The notes: generated by a model not told the origin, from the letters alone. DNA of 64,000 bases from Oscillospiraceae bacterium (GCA_902765595.1 CACXAQ010000001.1:183475-247474); one strand, 5' to 3'. Positions 55,126 through 64,000 are shown, counted from the stretch's first letter. Translations and numbers: made by a program.

Positions 55126-55512
55126 ATGCCTGAACAAACGACCGCCCTGACTGCTGCGGAGTGGAACTTGATGGAGTGCCTGTGGGAGTGCGCACCCCGC
55201 ACCGGGCGGGAAGCGGTGGACTATTTGCAAAAAAGCGTGGGCTGGAGCCGCAGCACCACGCTTACCATGCTGCGCCGGATGACAGAAAAGGGACTGATCG
55301 TCTGCGAGACGGACGGAGAGGTGATGACCTACCGCCCGCTGATCCGGCGGGAGGATGCGGCCCGGGAGGAGACCCGCAGCTTTTTGGACCGGGTCTATCA
55401 GGGCAGCGTCGGTCTGATGCTCAATGCTATGACCCGGGAGCAGAAGCTGAGCCGCCGGGAGATCGAGGAGCTTTATGAAATCCTCCGACAGGCGGAGGAG
55501 GATGCGCCATGA
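55126..55512 (+). CDS. BlaI/MecI-family repressor
   Basis: 128 residues. The winged-helix domain covers about 1-75: LTAAEWNLMECLWECAP, REAVDYLQKSVGWSRSTTLT (recognition helix region), MLRRMTEKGLIVCET. The C-terminal helices (EETRSFLDRVYQGSVGLML) form the dimer. In the family, the partner membrane protease triggers cleavage in the dimerisation region. The ATG at 55126 follows AAAGGAG; a GTG at 55117 overlaps that site and is rejected. Two matching dyads flank its promoter, and the stop overlaps the M56 gene start (ATGA), as in canonical blaI-blaR1 pairs. Confidence 0.94.
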   Translation: MPEQTTALTAAEWNLMECLWECAPRTGREAVDYLQKSVGWSRSTTLTMLRRMTEKGLIVCETDGEVMTYRPLIRREDAAREETRSFLDRVYQGSVGLMLNAMTREQKLSRREIEELYEILRQAEEDAP

Positions 55513-58500
55513 GGACCTGGATCCTGTCAGCCTCTGCGCTGATCCTACTGATGCTGGGCATGCGGGCGCTGCTAAAGGGGCGGCTTTCCCTGCGCCTGCG
55601 CTATGCCCTGTGGCTGCCGGTGCTGCTGCGGCTGTTGATCCCCGGGAGCTTCTGGACTGTCCCTCAGTTCACAAGGCCGGTAGCGGCGGACCTCTCCGTG
55701 ATCGGAGACCCGGTCCAGCGGCGGGAGTACGCGATCCCCGAGAATCGGGAGCAGGCGTCACTGTTTGTGCTGCCCCAGGAGGATCGGCTGCAGCAGGCGG
55801 CGCCTCAGACGGCGGCATCCGTGTCGCTTCCGGAGACAGCCGCGCCTGACCCGAAGCCTGTCGCCCCGATGGCGGCGCGCTCACACGCTGCGACGCCGAT
55901 TGCCTGGCCCGACGTTCTCCCCTGGATCTGGGGTGCCGGGGCCGCTGCGGTGCTGGGTGCTGCGCTGGGGTCTGAGCTGCGGTTCAGCCTACGCCTGCGC
56001 CGGAGCCGTCAACGCATGGAAGATACAGATACCAGGCTGCCGGTCTACAGCTGCCCATGGCTGAAAACGCCATGCCTGGCCGGAATCCTTCGCCCTGCTG
56101 TTTATCTGCCTGCCGCTCTGCGGGAGGACGAGTCCGCGCTGCGCCATGCGCTGGCCCATGAGCAGGCTCATCTCCGTCACGGCGATCTGCTTTGGTCTCG
56201 GCTGCGCTGCCTCGCCCTGGCCCTGCACTGGTACAATCCTCTGGTATGGCTGGCGGCGCTGCTGTCCAAGCGAGACGGGGAGCTGGCCTGCGACGAGGGC
56301 GCGATTATCCGGCTGGGGGACGCCCAGCGGGCGGCCTATGGACGTACGCTGATCCAACTGAGCTGCCCTGAGCGCCTCGGGATCCTCCGTCCCGTCCCAG
56401 GCATGGCCAGCGGGGGAAAGACCCTGCGAGAGCGGGTCCGACTGATCGCAAGCGGCCCCAAACCCACTGCCTGGGCGCTGGTGCTGGCTCTGTCCGTGTC
56501 GATTCTGGCAACGGGCTGCTCCTTCTCGGAGAAGAAGCCGGAGCAGACGGGACCCTTCTATGAATCCGAGTATCGGTCCCTGGATCTGGGCGGGAAGAAT
56601 GCCACAAGCCTCTTGCTCTCCGGAGAGCGTTTCTATACGGTGGTAACAGAAGAAGGCGAGAGCGGCGCTTTTGAGAGCCGGCTCTACTCCTCGTCCGCAG
56701 ATGGGAGTGACCGGCGGGAGATCCCCATCCAGACACCCATCCTCCCGGAGATCCCGGAGGACGCTGAGGTCCAAAGCTTTTCTCTGGATCAGCTCCTTCC
56801 CGGGGCGGACGGATCGATCCTGGCCCTTGGCGGCACCTTCTATGGGACCCCCGTTGGGCAGGAGTATCTTAACGAAGACGGCACAACGCACTACGCGTAC
56901 AACTGGCACACCGCATTCTTTGCCCTTCGTATCAGCGCGGAAGGGGAAGTGCTGTCCCAGTTCCCAATCAACGGGCAATGGGGCCCGGTCCGGCCCCAGA
57001 CGGATGGCCAGGGGAATCTCTACTTAATAGACGAGTCGGGAGAGCTTCATGTCTACGACACCTCTGGCAGGGAGATCCTGAACATGCATCCTGCCCAGTA
57101 CTGGGAGCAGCTTGTGCGCCTGACCGACGGGCGGGCGGCGGCGGTTTTCCTTAATGGAGGCGCTTCAGAGGTCCACGCTATCGATCCCAAGGACGGGAAG
57201 CTGGAGCTCGTCGCCCGGATCCCGGAGCAGCTGGGGATCACAGTCTTTCCCGGTGCCTTCGGCTGGGATGTGCTGGTGAATAACGGCACCATGCTCTATG
57301 GGGTGAACGCGGCCGGAGAGCGGGGAACGGTAGCTACCTGGCTCAACTGCGATTTGAACGGAAACGAGCTCTTGGGCGTGTTTCCGGATCAGGACGGAGA
57401 GACGATCCGCTGCCTGTTCGGGACCCCGTATGAAGCCGACGGAGATTTTGGCGTGACGACCATCCGGCAGACGGATCAGCCGCCCAGGGAGGACCGCAGG
57501 GTGCTGACCCTGGCCTGCATGGGTCTGGACGACGAGATCGCGGATCTGGTGCTGCACTTCAACCGCACCGAGCCGGACTACCGCATTGAGGTCAAGGATT
57601 ACAGCGGCTACAACACCGCTGCTTCGCCCAGCGCGGGCTACACCCTGCTGAACGCGGAGATCGTGGCGGGGAACGTGCCGGACCTCTTCTGCATCCAGGA
57701 TCTTCCCGTTCGGACCTATGGGGCCCGTGGCCTGTTGGAAGACCTCTGGCCCTTCATCGACGCGGATCAGGAGCTGGGAGGCCGGGACGCGCTGGTGACG
57801 CCCCTCTTCTCCGCCATGGAGCAAAAGGGAAAGCTCTACACCGTCGCCCCCTCTTTTTCCATCTACACCGTGATCGGGCCGAAGGCCACCGTGGGGGATC
57901 GGAGCGGCTGGACCATGGAGGAGTTCCGGGAAGCCTGGAACAAGATGCCGGATGGCTGTACGATCCTGGAACCCTGGTTCGGCAGAGAAAGCGCGCTGAC
58001 CACGTCACTCGTTACGCGAGTGGATCAGTTTGTGGACTGGACCACAGGTACCTGCCGTTTTGACAGCGAGGAATTCCGGGATCTGATCCGCTTCGCGGAC
58101 CTGTTTCCCGAACAGGGGGAATCCGCCGCAAATTACGGCGGCAGCGAGTATGAAAGGATCACAGGCGGAGAGCAGATGCTGCTCTTTACGGCGCTGTCAT
58201 CCTTTGACGACGTGACCTTCCATACGGATTTTTTGGGTGATCAGGCGGTCTACGTGGGTCTGCCCGGGGCCTCCGGCAACGGTAGCGCCTTTGACGTGCC
58301 CTCGGGACTTGCCATGTCGGCAAGCTGTCGACACAAGGATGCAGCCTGGCGCTTTCTGCGAAGAATGCTGGATGCGGATTGGCAGCTCTCCAATGCAGGA
58401 AAGGGAGGGGCTTCGTTCCAGTTCCCCGCGTTTCTCACCAACCGCCGAGCCTTGGAACAGGGCTTCCGGGAAGCGATGCGGGTGGATTATAAAAAGGACG

Positions 58501-58793
58501 AGAAAGGCCAATACCTTCTGGACGTCAACGGAGAGAAAATCGAACAGGCCAAGGGTGGCCGATCCATCGGGCTGGACGGAAAGATCGTTCCTGTATACGC
58601 TATGACCCAGGAACAGGCGGATCGGCTCCTGGAGCTGATCGAGGGGACCACCTGCATGCGCTATTGGGATGACGCCGTGATGGACGTGGTCTTCGACGAG
58701 ATCGGGGACTACTACAGCGGAGAAAAGACCCTGGAGCAGGTCACGGCCGGCATCCAGAAGCGCATGACCATCTACATGGAAGAACAGAAATAA
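55509..58793 (+). CDS. BlaR1-like M56 peptidase fused to propeller-like/SBP sensor (paralog C)
   Basis: 1094 residues. Membrane segments at about 4-22, 33-50 and 136-157 are followed by the M56 zinc peptidase: HEQAH at 217-221 is the HExxH site and ELACDE at 258-263 holds the third ligand. A fourth segment at about 321-336 ends in ILATGC, identical in form to a lipobox (Cys337). Outside follow a beta-rich region to about 660 and a family-1 SBP domain (LTLACMGLDDEIADLVLHFN, ARGLLEDLWPFIDAD, SGWTMEEFREAWNKMPDGC, DQFVDWTTGTCRF). This half is a paralog of the lipoproteins at 15774 and 34101. In BlaR1 the same position holds a penicillin-binding sensor; none is present here. Ligand unknown. Confidence 0.92.
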   Translation: MRTWILSASALILLMLGMRALLKGRLSLRLRYALWLPVLLRLLIPGSFWTVPQFTRPVAADLSVIGDPVQRREYAIPENREQASLFVLPQEDRLQQAAPQTAASVSLPETAAPDPKPVAPMAARSHAATPIAWPDVLPWIWGAGAAAVLGAALGSELRFSLRLRRSRQRMEDTDTRLPVYSCPWLKTPCLAGILRPAVYLPAALREDESALRHALAHEQAHLRHGDLLWSRLRCLALALHWYNPLVWLAALLSKRDGELACDEGAIIRLGDAQRAAYGRTLIQLSCPERLGILRPVPGMASGGKTLRERVRLIASGPKPTAWALVLALSVSILATGCSFSEKKPEQTGPFYESEYRSLDLGGKNATSLLLSGERFYTVVTEEGESGAFESRLYSSSADGSDRREIPIQTPILPEIPEDAEVQSFSLDQLLPGADGSILALGGTFYGTPVGQEYLNEDGTTHYAYNWHTAFFALRISAEGEVLSQFPINGQWGPVRPQTDGQGNLYLIDESGELHVYDTSGREILNMHPAQYWEQLVRLTDGRAAAVFLNGGASEVHAIDPKDGKLELVARIPEQLGITVFPGAFGWDVLVNNGTMLYGVNAAGERGTVATWLNCDLNGNELLGVFPDQDGETIRCLFGTPYEADGDFGVTTIRQTDQPPREDRRVLTLACMGLDDEIADLVLHFNRTEPDYRIEVKDYSGYNTAASPSAGYTLLNAEIVAGNVPDLFCIQDLPVRTYGARGLLEDLWPFIDADQELGGRDALVTPLFSAMEQKGKLYTVAPSFSIYTVIGPKATVGDRSGWTMEEFREAWNKMPDGCTILEPWFGRESALTTSLVTRVDQFVDWTTGTCRFDSEEFRDLIRFADLFPEQGESAANYGGSEYERITGGEQMLLFTALSSFDDVTFHTDFLGDQAVYVGLPGASGNGSAFDVPSGLAMSASCRHKDAAWRFLRRMLDADWQLSNAGKGGASFQFPAFLTNRRALEQGFREAMRVDYKKDEKGQYLLDVNGEKIEQAKGGRSIGLDGKIVPVYAMTQEQADRLLELIEGTTCMRYWDDAVMDVVFDEIGDYYSGEKTLEQVTAGIQKRMTIYMEEQK

Positions 58794-58798
58794 GCAAG

Positions 58799-58828
58799 AA
58801 AAAGGACCGCTGATGCGGTCCTTTTTCG
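58799..58828. terminator. Bidirectional terminator
   Basis: Perfect 12-bp stem (58799-58810 with 58815-58826) with A and T runs, between the M56-SBP gene and cysS. Confidence 0.93.
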
Positions 58829-58841
58829 TATCAAGGATTGC

Positions 58842-60293
58842 TCAGAGCCGTTTCCACTTGGCGCCGTGGGGGATATCGGTGAGCTCGATCCCCTGGGCCT
58901 TCAACTCGTCCCGGATCCGGTCGGCCTCGGCGAAGTTCTTGGCCTTTTTAGCGTCCTGGCGGGCGCGGATCCTGGCCTCCACCTCCGGGTCCGCTTCGCC
59001 GGACTCGGACACGATGGTAAATTCGCCCGCGGCGACGTTCTGCTTCTGCAACTCCTCGCGCTTCGCGGCGGCCTTTTCCAGCAGACGCAGGCCCAGCACC
59101 CGGTCAAAATCGCCCAGGGTGCGCAGCTTGGTCTCGTCGTTGGTCTTGGCCTTCAGCACGTCGTAGAGGGCCGTCACGGCAAGGGAAGTGTTCAGGTCGT
59201 TGTCCAGAGCGGCGGTGAAGCGCTGTTTCAGGGCCTCCGCCGCGGCGGGATCGTATTCCCCGTCGCCGGGCTTCAGCGCGGCGATCTTCTGGATCAGCTT
59301 GTTGTAGGTCACCTGGGCGTTGTCCAGATTCTCCCAGGAGAAGACCAGGCTCTTGCGATAGTGGCTCTGCAGGCAGAAGAGCCGGTAGGCCATGGGATCG
59401 TAGCCCTTTTCCTCCAGGAGGGAGACGGTGAGGAACTCGCCCTTGGACTTGGACATTTTGCCGCTGGTGGTGTTCAGATGCAGCACATGCATCCACCAGT
59501 TGCACCATTTGTGACCCAGGTAGGCCTCAGACTGGGCGATCTCGTTGGTGTGGTGGGGGAAAGCATTGTCAATGCCGCCGCAGTGGATGTCCAGATCCTC
59601 GCCCAAATGCTTCATGGAAATGCCGGAGCACTCGATATGCCAGCCGGGATAGCCCACGCCCCAGGGAGAGTCCCATTTCAGAGCCTGGTCCTCAAACTTG
59701 GACTTGGTGAACCACAGCACGAAGTCGTTCTTGTTCCGCTTGTTCTGGTCTGCCTCCACGCCCTCGCGTACGCCCTCGGCCAGATCCTCGGCGTTGAAGT
59801 CATTGAAGACATAGTAGCGTTCCAGCTTGGAGGTGTCAAAGTACACGTTGCCGCCGGCAAAGTAGGCGTAGCCGGTGTCCATGAGCTTGGAGATGATCTT
59901 AATGTACTCGTCGATGCAGTGGGTGGCGGGCTCCACCACGTCGGGGGTCTTGATGTTAAGCTTCTCGCAGTCGGAGAAAAAGGCGTCGGTATAAAACTGG
60001 GCAATCTCCATGACGCTCTTATGCTCGCGCCTGGCGCCCTTGAGCATCTTGTCCTCGCCCTCGTCGGCGTCGGAGGTCAGGTGGCCCACGTCGGTGATGT
60101 TCATGACGCGCTTCACATTGTAGCCCACGTAGCGCAGGTACTTCTCCAGCACGTCCTCCATGATGTAGGAGCGGAGGTTGCCGATGTGAGCGTAGTGGTA
60201 GACCGTGGGGCCGCAGGTGTACATCTTGACGATGTCGGGGTGGTTGGGGACAAACTCGTCCCGGGTGCGGGTGGCAGAATTATACAGCTTCAT
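58842..60293 (-). CDS. cysS: Cysteinyl-tRNA synthetase
   Basis: 483-residue class I synthetase. Zinc-site Cys27 lies in TCGPTVYHYAHIGN, which also holds the HIGH-type motif HIGN at 36-39. KMSKSKG is near residue 280, and WHIECSGISMKHLGE forms the active-site zinc region. The C-terminal anticodon-binding helices include ADRIRDELKAQGIEL. Start at 60293; AAGAGGAACACTG lies just upstream. Last gene of the recA-recX-rimO-pgsA-cysS group. Confidence 0.97.
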   Translation of the reverse strand: MKLYNSATRTRDEFVPNHPDIVKMYTCGPTVYHYAHIGNLRSYIMEDVLEKYLRYVGYNVKRVMNITDVGHLTSDADEGEDKMLKGARREHKSVMEIAQFYTDAFFSDCEKLNIKTPDVVEPATHCIDEYIKIISKLMDTGYAYFAGGNVYFDTSKLERYYVFNDFNAEDLAEGVREGVEADQNKRNKNDFVLWFTKSKFEDQALKWDSPWGVGYPGWHIECSGISMKHLGEDLDIHCGGIDNAFPHHTNEIAQSEAYLGHKWCNWWMHVLHLNTTSGKMSKSKGEFLTVSLLEEKGYDPMAYRLFCLQSHYRKSLVFSWENLDNAQVTYNKLIQKIAALKPGDGEYDPAAAEALKQRFTAALDNDLNTSLAVTALYDVLKAKTNDETKLRTLGDFDRVLGLRLLEKAAAKREELQKQNVAAGEFTIVSESGEADPEVEARIRARQDAKKAKNFAEADRIRDELKAQGIELTDIPHGAKWKRL

Positions 60294-60307
60294 ACAGTGT
60301 TCCTCTT

Positions 60308-60826
60308 TTATTTCGCGCCTTTGAAGACGTCGATATTCTTGATAAAGTACTCGATCCCCGAGTAGACCGTGGTCAGGACGATGAGGGCGGTGACGATCCA
60401 GGCGATCACGCTGTTATCCCCAAAAACCAGCATCGCACCCAGCCCGATCATGGTGACGGTGGTTTTGATCTTGCCGGACCAGGCGGCGGCAATGACCCGA
60501 TTTTGCTCCACGGCGATCAGCCGAAGGCCGGATACGGCAAACTCCCGGAACAGCACAATGGCCACCGCCCAGCCGGGCATCTGGTTCTTTTCCACCAGAA
60601 AGATCATGGCGGCCAGCACCAGCATCTTGTCCGCCAGCGGATCCATGAATTTTCCGAAGTCCGTGACCTGACGGTAGTGGCGGGCGATGTAGCCGTCCAG
60701 GGTATCGCTGAGACAGGCCAGGATATAGACGCCGAGAGCCCAATAGGCATGCCCCGTGTAGGCCAGGATCAGAAAAACCGGGATCAGGATCATGCGTCCG
60801 ATGGTGATCTTGTTGGCAGTTGTCAT
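60308..60826 (-). CDS. pgsA: CDP-diacylglycerol-glycerol-3-phosphate 3-phosphatidyltransferase
   Basis: 172-residue integral membrane enzyme that makes phosphatidylglycerol phosphate. The CDP-alcohol phosphotransferase motif is complete: SDTLDGYIARHYRQVTDFGK with DPLADK following, giving the four metal-binding aspartates. N-terminal ANKITIGRMILIPVFL is family-typical. It follows rimO by 3 bases, the usual Firmicutes neighbour, and precedes cysS by 14. Confidence 0.96.
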   Translation of the reverse strand: MTTANKITIGRMILIPVFLILAYTGHAYWALGVYILACLSDTLDGYIARHYRQVTDFGKFMDPLADKMLVLAAMIFLVEKNQMPGWAVAIVLFREFAVSGLRLIAVEQNRVIAAAWSGKIKTTVTMIGLGAMLVFGDNSVIAWIVTALIVLTTVYSGIEYFIKNIDVFKGAK

Positions 60827-60829
60827 AGC

Positions 60830-62146
60830 TTATTCTTCCTCCCCGTACAAGACTCCGTCTTCCGCGGCGGTAACGCGGACCGTTACCATGTCTCCCTCCC
60901 GGCAGGCGCCGTCAAAGCGCACCTCGCCGTCGATGTCCGGGGAATCGGCATAGCTGCGGCCAACCCAGCACTGCTCCTCCTCGTCATAGTCCGTGACCAG
61001 GACCCGGATGGTCCTGCCCACAAAGCTCTGACAGAAATCGTCCATGATGGGGGCCTGCAGCTGCAGGATCAGATCCGCCCGGCGCTGTGCTTCCTCTTCG
61101 TCCACATGGGCCATCTTTGCGGCGGGGGTCCCTTCCTCGGGGGAGAAGGGGAACACGCCCACCCGCTCGATCCGCGCCTCCCGCAGGAAAGCGCAGAGCT
61201 CCTCGAACTCCGCCTCTCCCTCGCCGGGAAGTCCGGCGATCAGGCTGGTGCGCAGGACGAGGCCGGGGATCCTTTCGCGGAGCGTTCTAAACAGCGCGCG
61301 GATCTCATCGCCGGTGCCCTTACGGTTCATCCTTTTCAAAATAGCGTTATTGATATGCTGGATGGGGATATCCAGATATTTGACGATCTTCTCGTTCCGG
61401 GCGATCTCGTCGATCAGCTCGTCGTCGAACTGGTCGGGATAGAGATAATGGAGGCGGATCCATTCGATCCCCTCGATCTCCGCAAGCCGGCGGCAGAGCT
61501 CCGCCAGGCTGCGCTTGCCGTAGAGATCCGTGCCGTAGCGGGTGATGTCCTGGGCGATCACGATCAGCTCCTTGACCCCGTGGGCGGCCAGATCCCGGGC
61601 CTCATCCACCACGTTCTGCAGGGAGCGGGAACGGTAGCGGCCCCGTATGTAGGGGATGGCACAAAAGGCACAGAAGTTGTCGCAGCCCTCCGCAATGCGC
61701 AGATAGGCCCAGCCCGGACCCGTGGAAACCACCCGGGGGATCTCCTCTACCGGGGCACTGGGATCACCGAAGAAGCGGGCCTGCCGCCCCTCCAGGACCG
61801 CGTCAGCGGCCTGTACGATGTCGCCGAAGCTGCCGACGCCCAGCACCGCGTCGATCTCCGGCAGCTCCTGCAGGATGCTGCCCTGATAGCGCTCGGAAAG
61901 ACAGCCGCAGACGATAAGCCCGCCCAGCTTTCCGGCTTTTTTCAGCTCTGCCATTTCCAGAATGTTGTCAATGGCCTCGCTTTTGGCAGCGTCGATAAAC
62001 CCGCAGGTATTGACGATAGCCAGATCTGCTCCCTCCGGGTCCGGGACCAGGGTGTAACCCGCCTCGTCCAGCAGATAGAGCATCTGTTCGCTGTTGACCA
62101 GATTCTTGGCACAGCCAAGAGAGATCAGCGCAAAGGTTTTTTTCAT
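60830..62146 (-). CDS. rimO: Ribosomal protein S12 methylthiotransferase
   Basis: 438 residues. This radical-SAM enzyme adds a methylthio group to the conserved aspartate of S12; its substrate, rpsL, is at the other end of the window. The N-terminal cluster uses Cys12, Cys48 and a cysteine at 80 or 82 (VCGC); the radical-SAM CxxxCxxC is Cys155, Cys159 and Cys162 in EGCDNFCAFC. A TRAM domain is at the C-terminus. It overlaps recX by 4 bases. Confidence 0.95.
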   Translation of the reverse strand: MKKTFALISLGCAKNLVNSEQMLYLLDEAGYTLVPDPEGADLAIVNTCGFIDAAKSEAIDNILEMAELKKAGKLGGLIVCGCLSERYQGSILQELPEIDAVLGVGSFGDIVQAADAVLEGRQARFFGDPSAPVEEIPRVVSTGPGWAYLRIAEGCDNFCAFCAIPYIRGRYRSRSLQNVVDEARDLAAHGVKELIVIAQDITRYGTDLYGKRSLAELCRRLAEIEGIEWIRLHYLYPDQFDDELIDEIARNEKIVKYLDIPIQHINNAILKRMNRKGTGDEIRALFRTLRERIPGLVLRTSLIAGLPGEGEAEFEELCAFLREARIERVGVFPFSPEEGTPAAKMAHVDEEEAQRRADLILQLQAPIMDDFCQSFVGRTIRVLVTDYDEEEQCWVGRSYADSPDIDGEVRFDGACREGDMVTVRVTAAEDGVLYGEEE

Positions 62147-62763
62147 AGTTCTTCCTCGATCACAGCACGGTGTCTTGCAAGCGCGGCCCGGATCTCCTCC
62201 CAGGAGTAGCCTCGCCGCAGCAGCGCCGCGCTGACTTTTTTGGCTTGCTCCCGATCTCGGGGATCCGAGAGCCGGGACGCGAGAAAACGGTCCAGCTTGT
62301 CATCCTGCTCCGGCATTTCCTGGATGGCCTCGTCCCACAGTTCCCGCTGGACCCCCCGCCGGCGCAGCTCCTGCCGGATGCGGCCCTCGCCGTAGCCCTT
62401 GCCCGCGTAGTGGCGGACCACCTGGGCAGCGTAGCGGGCGTCGTCCAGAAAGCCGTGCTCCCGCAGCCACGCCACAGCGGCCTCCGCGTCCTCCGGCGTC
62501 TCGCCCTTTTGCATAAGCTTATCGCCGAGCTCCCTGCAGGACATGGGCCGGTAGCTCAAAAGCTCCAGCCCGCGGTTTCTGGCCAGAGCCATGGAGGCGG
62601 AGGCGCGGAGCTGCTGCAGCTCCGCGTCCTCCAGGGCGCGGCCCACAAAGAGCCGCAGCTCTGCCACCACGCCCAGGGTCGCCTTGATCTCCGAACCGTC
62701 ATCCAAAGCGACGGTCACGCGCTCCGGCGAGGTCTGACGCAGGGCGGAAACGAGCGTGGGCAT
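62143..62763 (-). CDS. recX: RecX family regulator
   Basis: 206 residues of helical repeats. Family patterns are SYRPMSCRELGDKLMQKG, AVAWLREHGFLDDARYA and GKGYGEGRIRQELRRRGV. RecX binds RecA filaments and limits or remodels them. The start codon shares one base with the recA stop, so it is co-translated with recA. The last 20 residues (RRGYSWEEIRAALARHRA) complete the third repeat. Confidence 0.93.
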   Translation of the reverse strand: MPTLVSALRQTSPERVTVALDDGSEIKATLGVVAELRLFVGRALEDAELQQLRASASMALARNRGLELLSYRPMSCRELGDKLMQKGETPEDAEAAVAWLREHGFLDDARYAAQVVRHYAGKGYGEGRIRQELRRRGVQRELWDEAIQEMPEQDDKLDRFLASRLSDPRDREQAKKVSAALLRRGYSWEEIRAALARHRAVIEEEL

Positions 62764-63884
62764 CAGTCTTCGTCAAAGTCCGCGGCGGACACGTCCACAC
62801 CGCCGGATTTGGCGGGGACGCGGCCGGTGGCCTCGGCGGCCCGGCGGGACTGGGGGGACATGAGCCTGTAGGCGTTGTCGCGGATCTGCTGCTCAATGCG
62901 CTCGCGGACCTCGTCGTTTGCCTGCAGGTATTCCTTCACGCCGTCCCGGCCCTGGATGCGCTGGCCGTCCACGGTGAACCAGGCGCCGGCCTTGTCGATG
63001 ATCTCCAGCTTGACGCCCAGATCGATGATCTCGCCCACACGGGAAATGCCCTCGCCGTACATGATGTCGAACTCCGCCTCCCGGAAGGGGGGAGCCACCT
63101 TGTTCTTGACCACCTTGGCACGGGTACGGTTGCCAACCATCTCGCCGTTGACCTTGAGGGTCTCGATGCGGCGCACGTCGATACGCACGGAGGAGTAGTA
63201 CTTGAGGGCCAGGCCGCCGGGCGTGGTCTCGGGGTTGCCGTACATGACGCCGATCTTCTGACGCAGCTGGTTGATGAAGATGACGGTGCAGTTGTTCTTG
63301 GAGATGGCGCCGGCCAGACGGCGCATGGCCTGGCTCATCAGGCGGGCCAGCATGCCCACCACCGTGTCGCCGATCTCGCCGTCCAGCTCGGCGCGGGGGA
63401 TCAGCGCGGCCACGGAGTCCACCACCAGCACGTCGATGGCGCCGGAGCGGACCAGAGACTCGGCGATGTCCAGAGCCTGCTCGCCGGTATCCGGCTGGGA
63501 GATCAGCAGGCTGTCGATGTCCACACCCAGGGCCCGGGCATAGGCCGGTTCCAGGGCGTGCTCCACGTCGATGTAAGCGGCCTCGCCGCCGTTGCGCTGG
63601 GCGGAGGCGACCACGTGCAGGGCCAGGGTGGTCTTACCGGAGGCCTCAGGCCCGTAGATCTCCACGATCCGGCCCCGGGGGATGCCCCCGATGCCAAGAG
63701 CCAGGTCCAGGGAGAGAGAACCGGTGGAGAGCGCCTCCACATTCACGGAAATATCATCGCCAAGGCGCATGATGGTGCCCTTGCCGTAGTCCTTTTCGAT
63801 CTTGGAAATAGCGGCCTCCAGCGCCTTTTTCTTGTCGGAAGCGTCGGGGGCGGCAGTCACGGCGACTTTTTTCTTTTCGGCCAT
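62763..63884 (-). CDS. recA: Recombinase RecA
   Basis: 373 residues. Walker [10 protein letters not shown] is at 78-86, with the core [13 protein letters not shown], loop L2 [20 protein letters not shown] and the C-terminal DNA-binding domain. It drives strand exchange and LexA cleavage. The ATG at 63884 follows AAAGGAGA; the longer frame from 63926 would start before the ribosome site. Compared with most RecA it has a short, neutral-to-basic N-terminal addition ([18 protein letters not shown]). First gene of its operon in this window. Confidence 0.97.
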   Translation of the reverse strand: MAEKKKVAVTAAPDASDKKKALEAAISKIEKDYGKGTIMRLGDDISVNVEALSTGSLSLDLALGIGGIPRGRIVEIYGPEASGKTTLALHVVASAQRNGGEAAYIDVEHALEPAYARALGVDIDSLLISQPDTGEQALDIAESLVRSGAIDVLVVDSVAALIPRAELDGEIGDTVVGMLARLMSQAMRRLAGAISKNNCTVIFINQLRQKIGVMYGNPETTPGGLALKYYSSVRIDVRRIETLKVNGEMVGNRTRAKVVKNKVAPPFREAEFDIMYGEGISRVGEIIDLGVKLEIIDKAGAWFTVDGQRIQGRDGVKEYLQANDEVRERIEQQIRDNAYRLMSPQSRRAAEATGRVPAKSGGVDVSAADFDED

Positions 63885-63926
63885 TTTTCTGTTCTCCTTT
63901 ATTGTTGCTATACTAAAAGTAGACAA

Positions 63927-64000
63927 AAACGATAGAATAATTCACTCTCGACTGGTATCATAAAAGTGAGAAAAGAGCTCAAAGGAGACCTCTGAAAGAA
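63927..64000 (-). promoter_or_regulatory. recA upstream region
   Basis: AT-rich 74 bases before recA. No good -35/-10 pair could be fixed. It contains ACTGGTATCA at about 63953-63962, identical to the core of the dyad at the Y-family polymerase promoter. The rest may lie beyond the edge. Confidence 0.35.

Noticed and set aside
55509-58793. True beta-lactam resistance operon (blaI-blaR1)
   Set aside because: No penicillin-binding sensor motifs (STYK, SDN, KTG) in the C-terminal part and no beta-lactamase gene nearby; the sensor is a solute-binding domain.

Overview
Organism. The window looks like a chromosomal segment of a GC-rich member of the Clostridia, most probably Oscillospiraceae or a close relative. 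The reasons are AGGAGG-type ribosome binding sites, sigma-A promoters of TTGACA-N17-TATAAT type, Firmicutes-only families (DUF1292, GdpP, YolD-like, COG2426) and Firmicutes gene orders such as gdpP-rplI-dnaB and rplU-rpmA-obgE. This is inference from gene content; there is no rRNA, and I found no tRNA, CRISPR array, prophage or transposase. || Layout. 1-632 is the end of an L,D-transpeptidase. 847-5594 is the str operon (rpsL-rpsG-fusA-tuf). 5657-11723 is a minus-strand cell-wall operon (FHA-SEDS glycosyltransferase, class B PBP, ABC-F, YdcF-like, DUF1292). 12250-13529 is an Mrp/NifX-like iron-sulfur pair. 13593-22956 holds a two-component system divergent from a large solute-binding lipoprotein, then two sugar-type ABC permeases, an HlyD-like adaptor and a MacB-like membrane protein. 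23009-31278 is mixed housekeeping (phosphodiesterase-fold lipoprotein-like protein, SDR, COG2426, transglutaminase lipoprotein, tadA, pta, XRE-lepA). 31395-36431 is a second two-component system in an operon with a second solute-binding lipoprotein. 36695-38739 is a minus-strand cupin/LUD/nucleotidyltransferase group. 38900-46870 is gdpP-rplI-dnaB-tilS-hpt-ftsH, followed by proC. 47773-49829 is a minus-strand Y-family polymerase cassette. 50049-54232 carries CYTH, a DUF3298-type lipoprotein, rplU-rpmA and obgE. 55126-58793 is a BlaI-type repressor with a giant M56-peptidase/solute-binding fusion. 58842-63884 is recA-recX-rimO-pgsA-cysS on the minus strand. || The most unusual content. Three large paralogous extracellular proteins share a propeller-like half and a family-1 solute-binding half. 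One is divergent from an OmpR/histidine-kinase pair, one is the third gene of an OmpR/histidine-kinase operon, and one is fused in place of the beta-lactam sensor of a BlaR1-like membrane protease, with its own BlaI repressor and two matching operators. CTTAAG direct repeats recur before four of the relevant promoters and could tie several of these units into one regulon. I infer a family of extracellular-ligand sensors plugged into different signalling outputs; ligand and output are unknown. || Non-coding features worth attention are a two-copy intergenic repeat (11749-12031 and 52794-52932), a MITE-like element between twin terminators (36447-36676), a long structured rpsL-rpsG spacer, and a dyad at the Y-family polymerase promoter.
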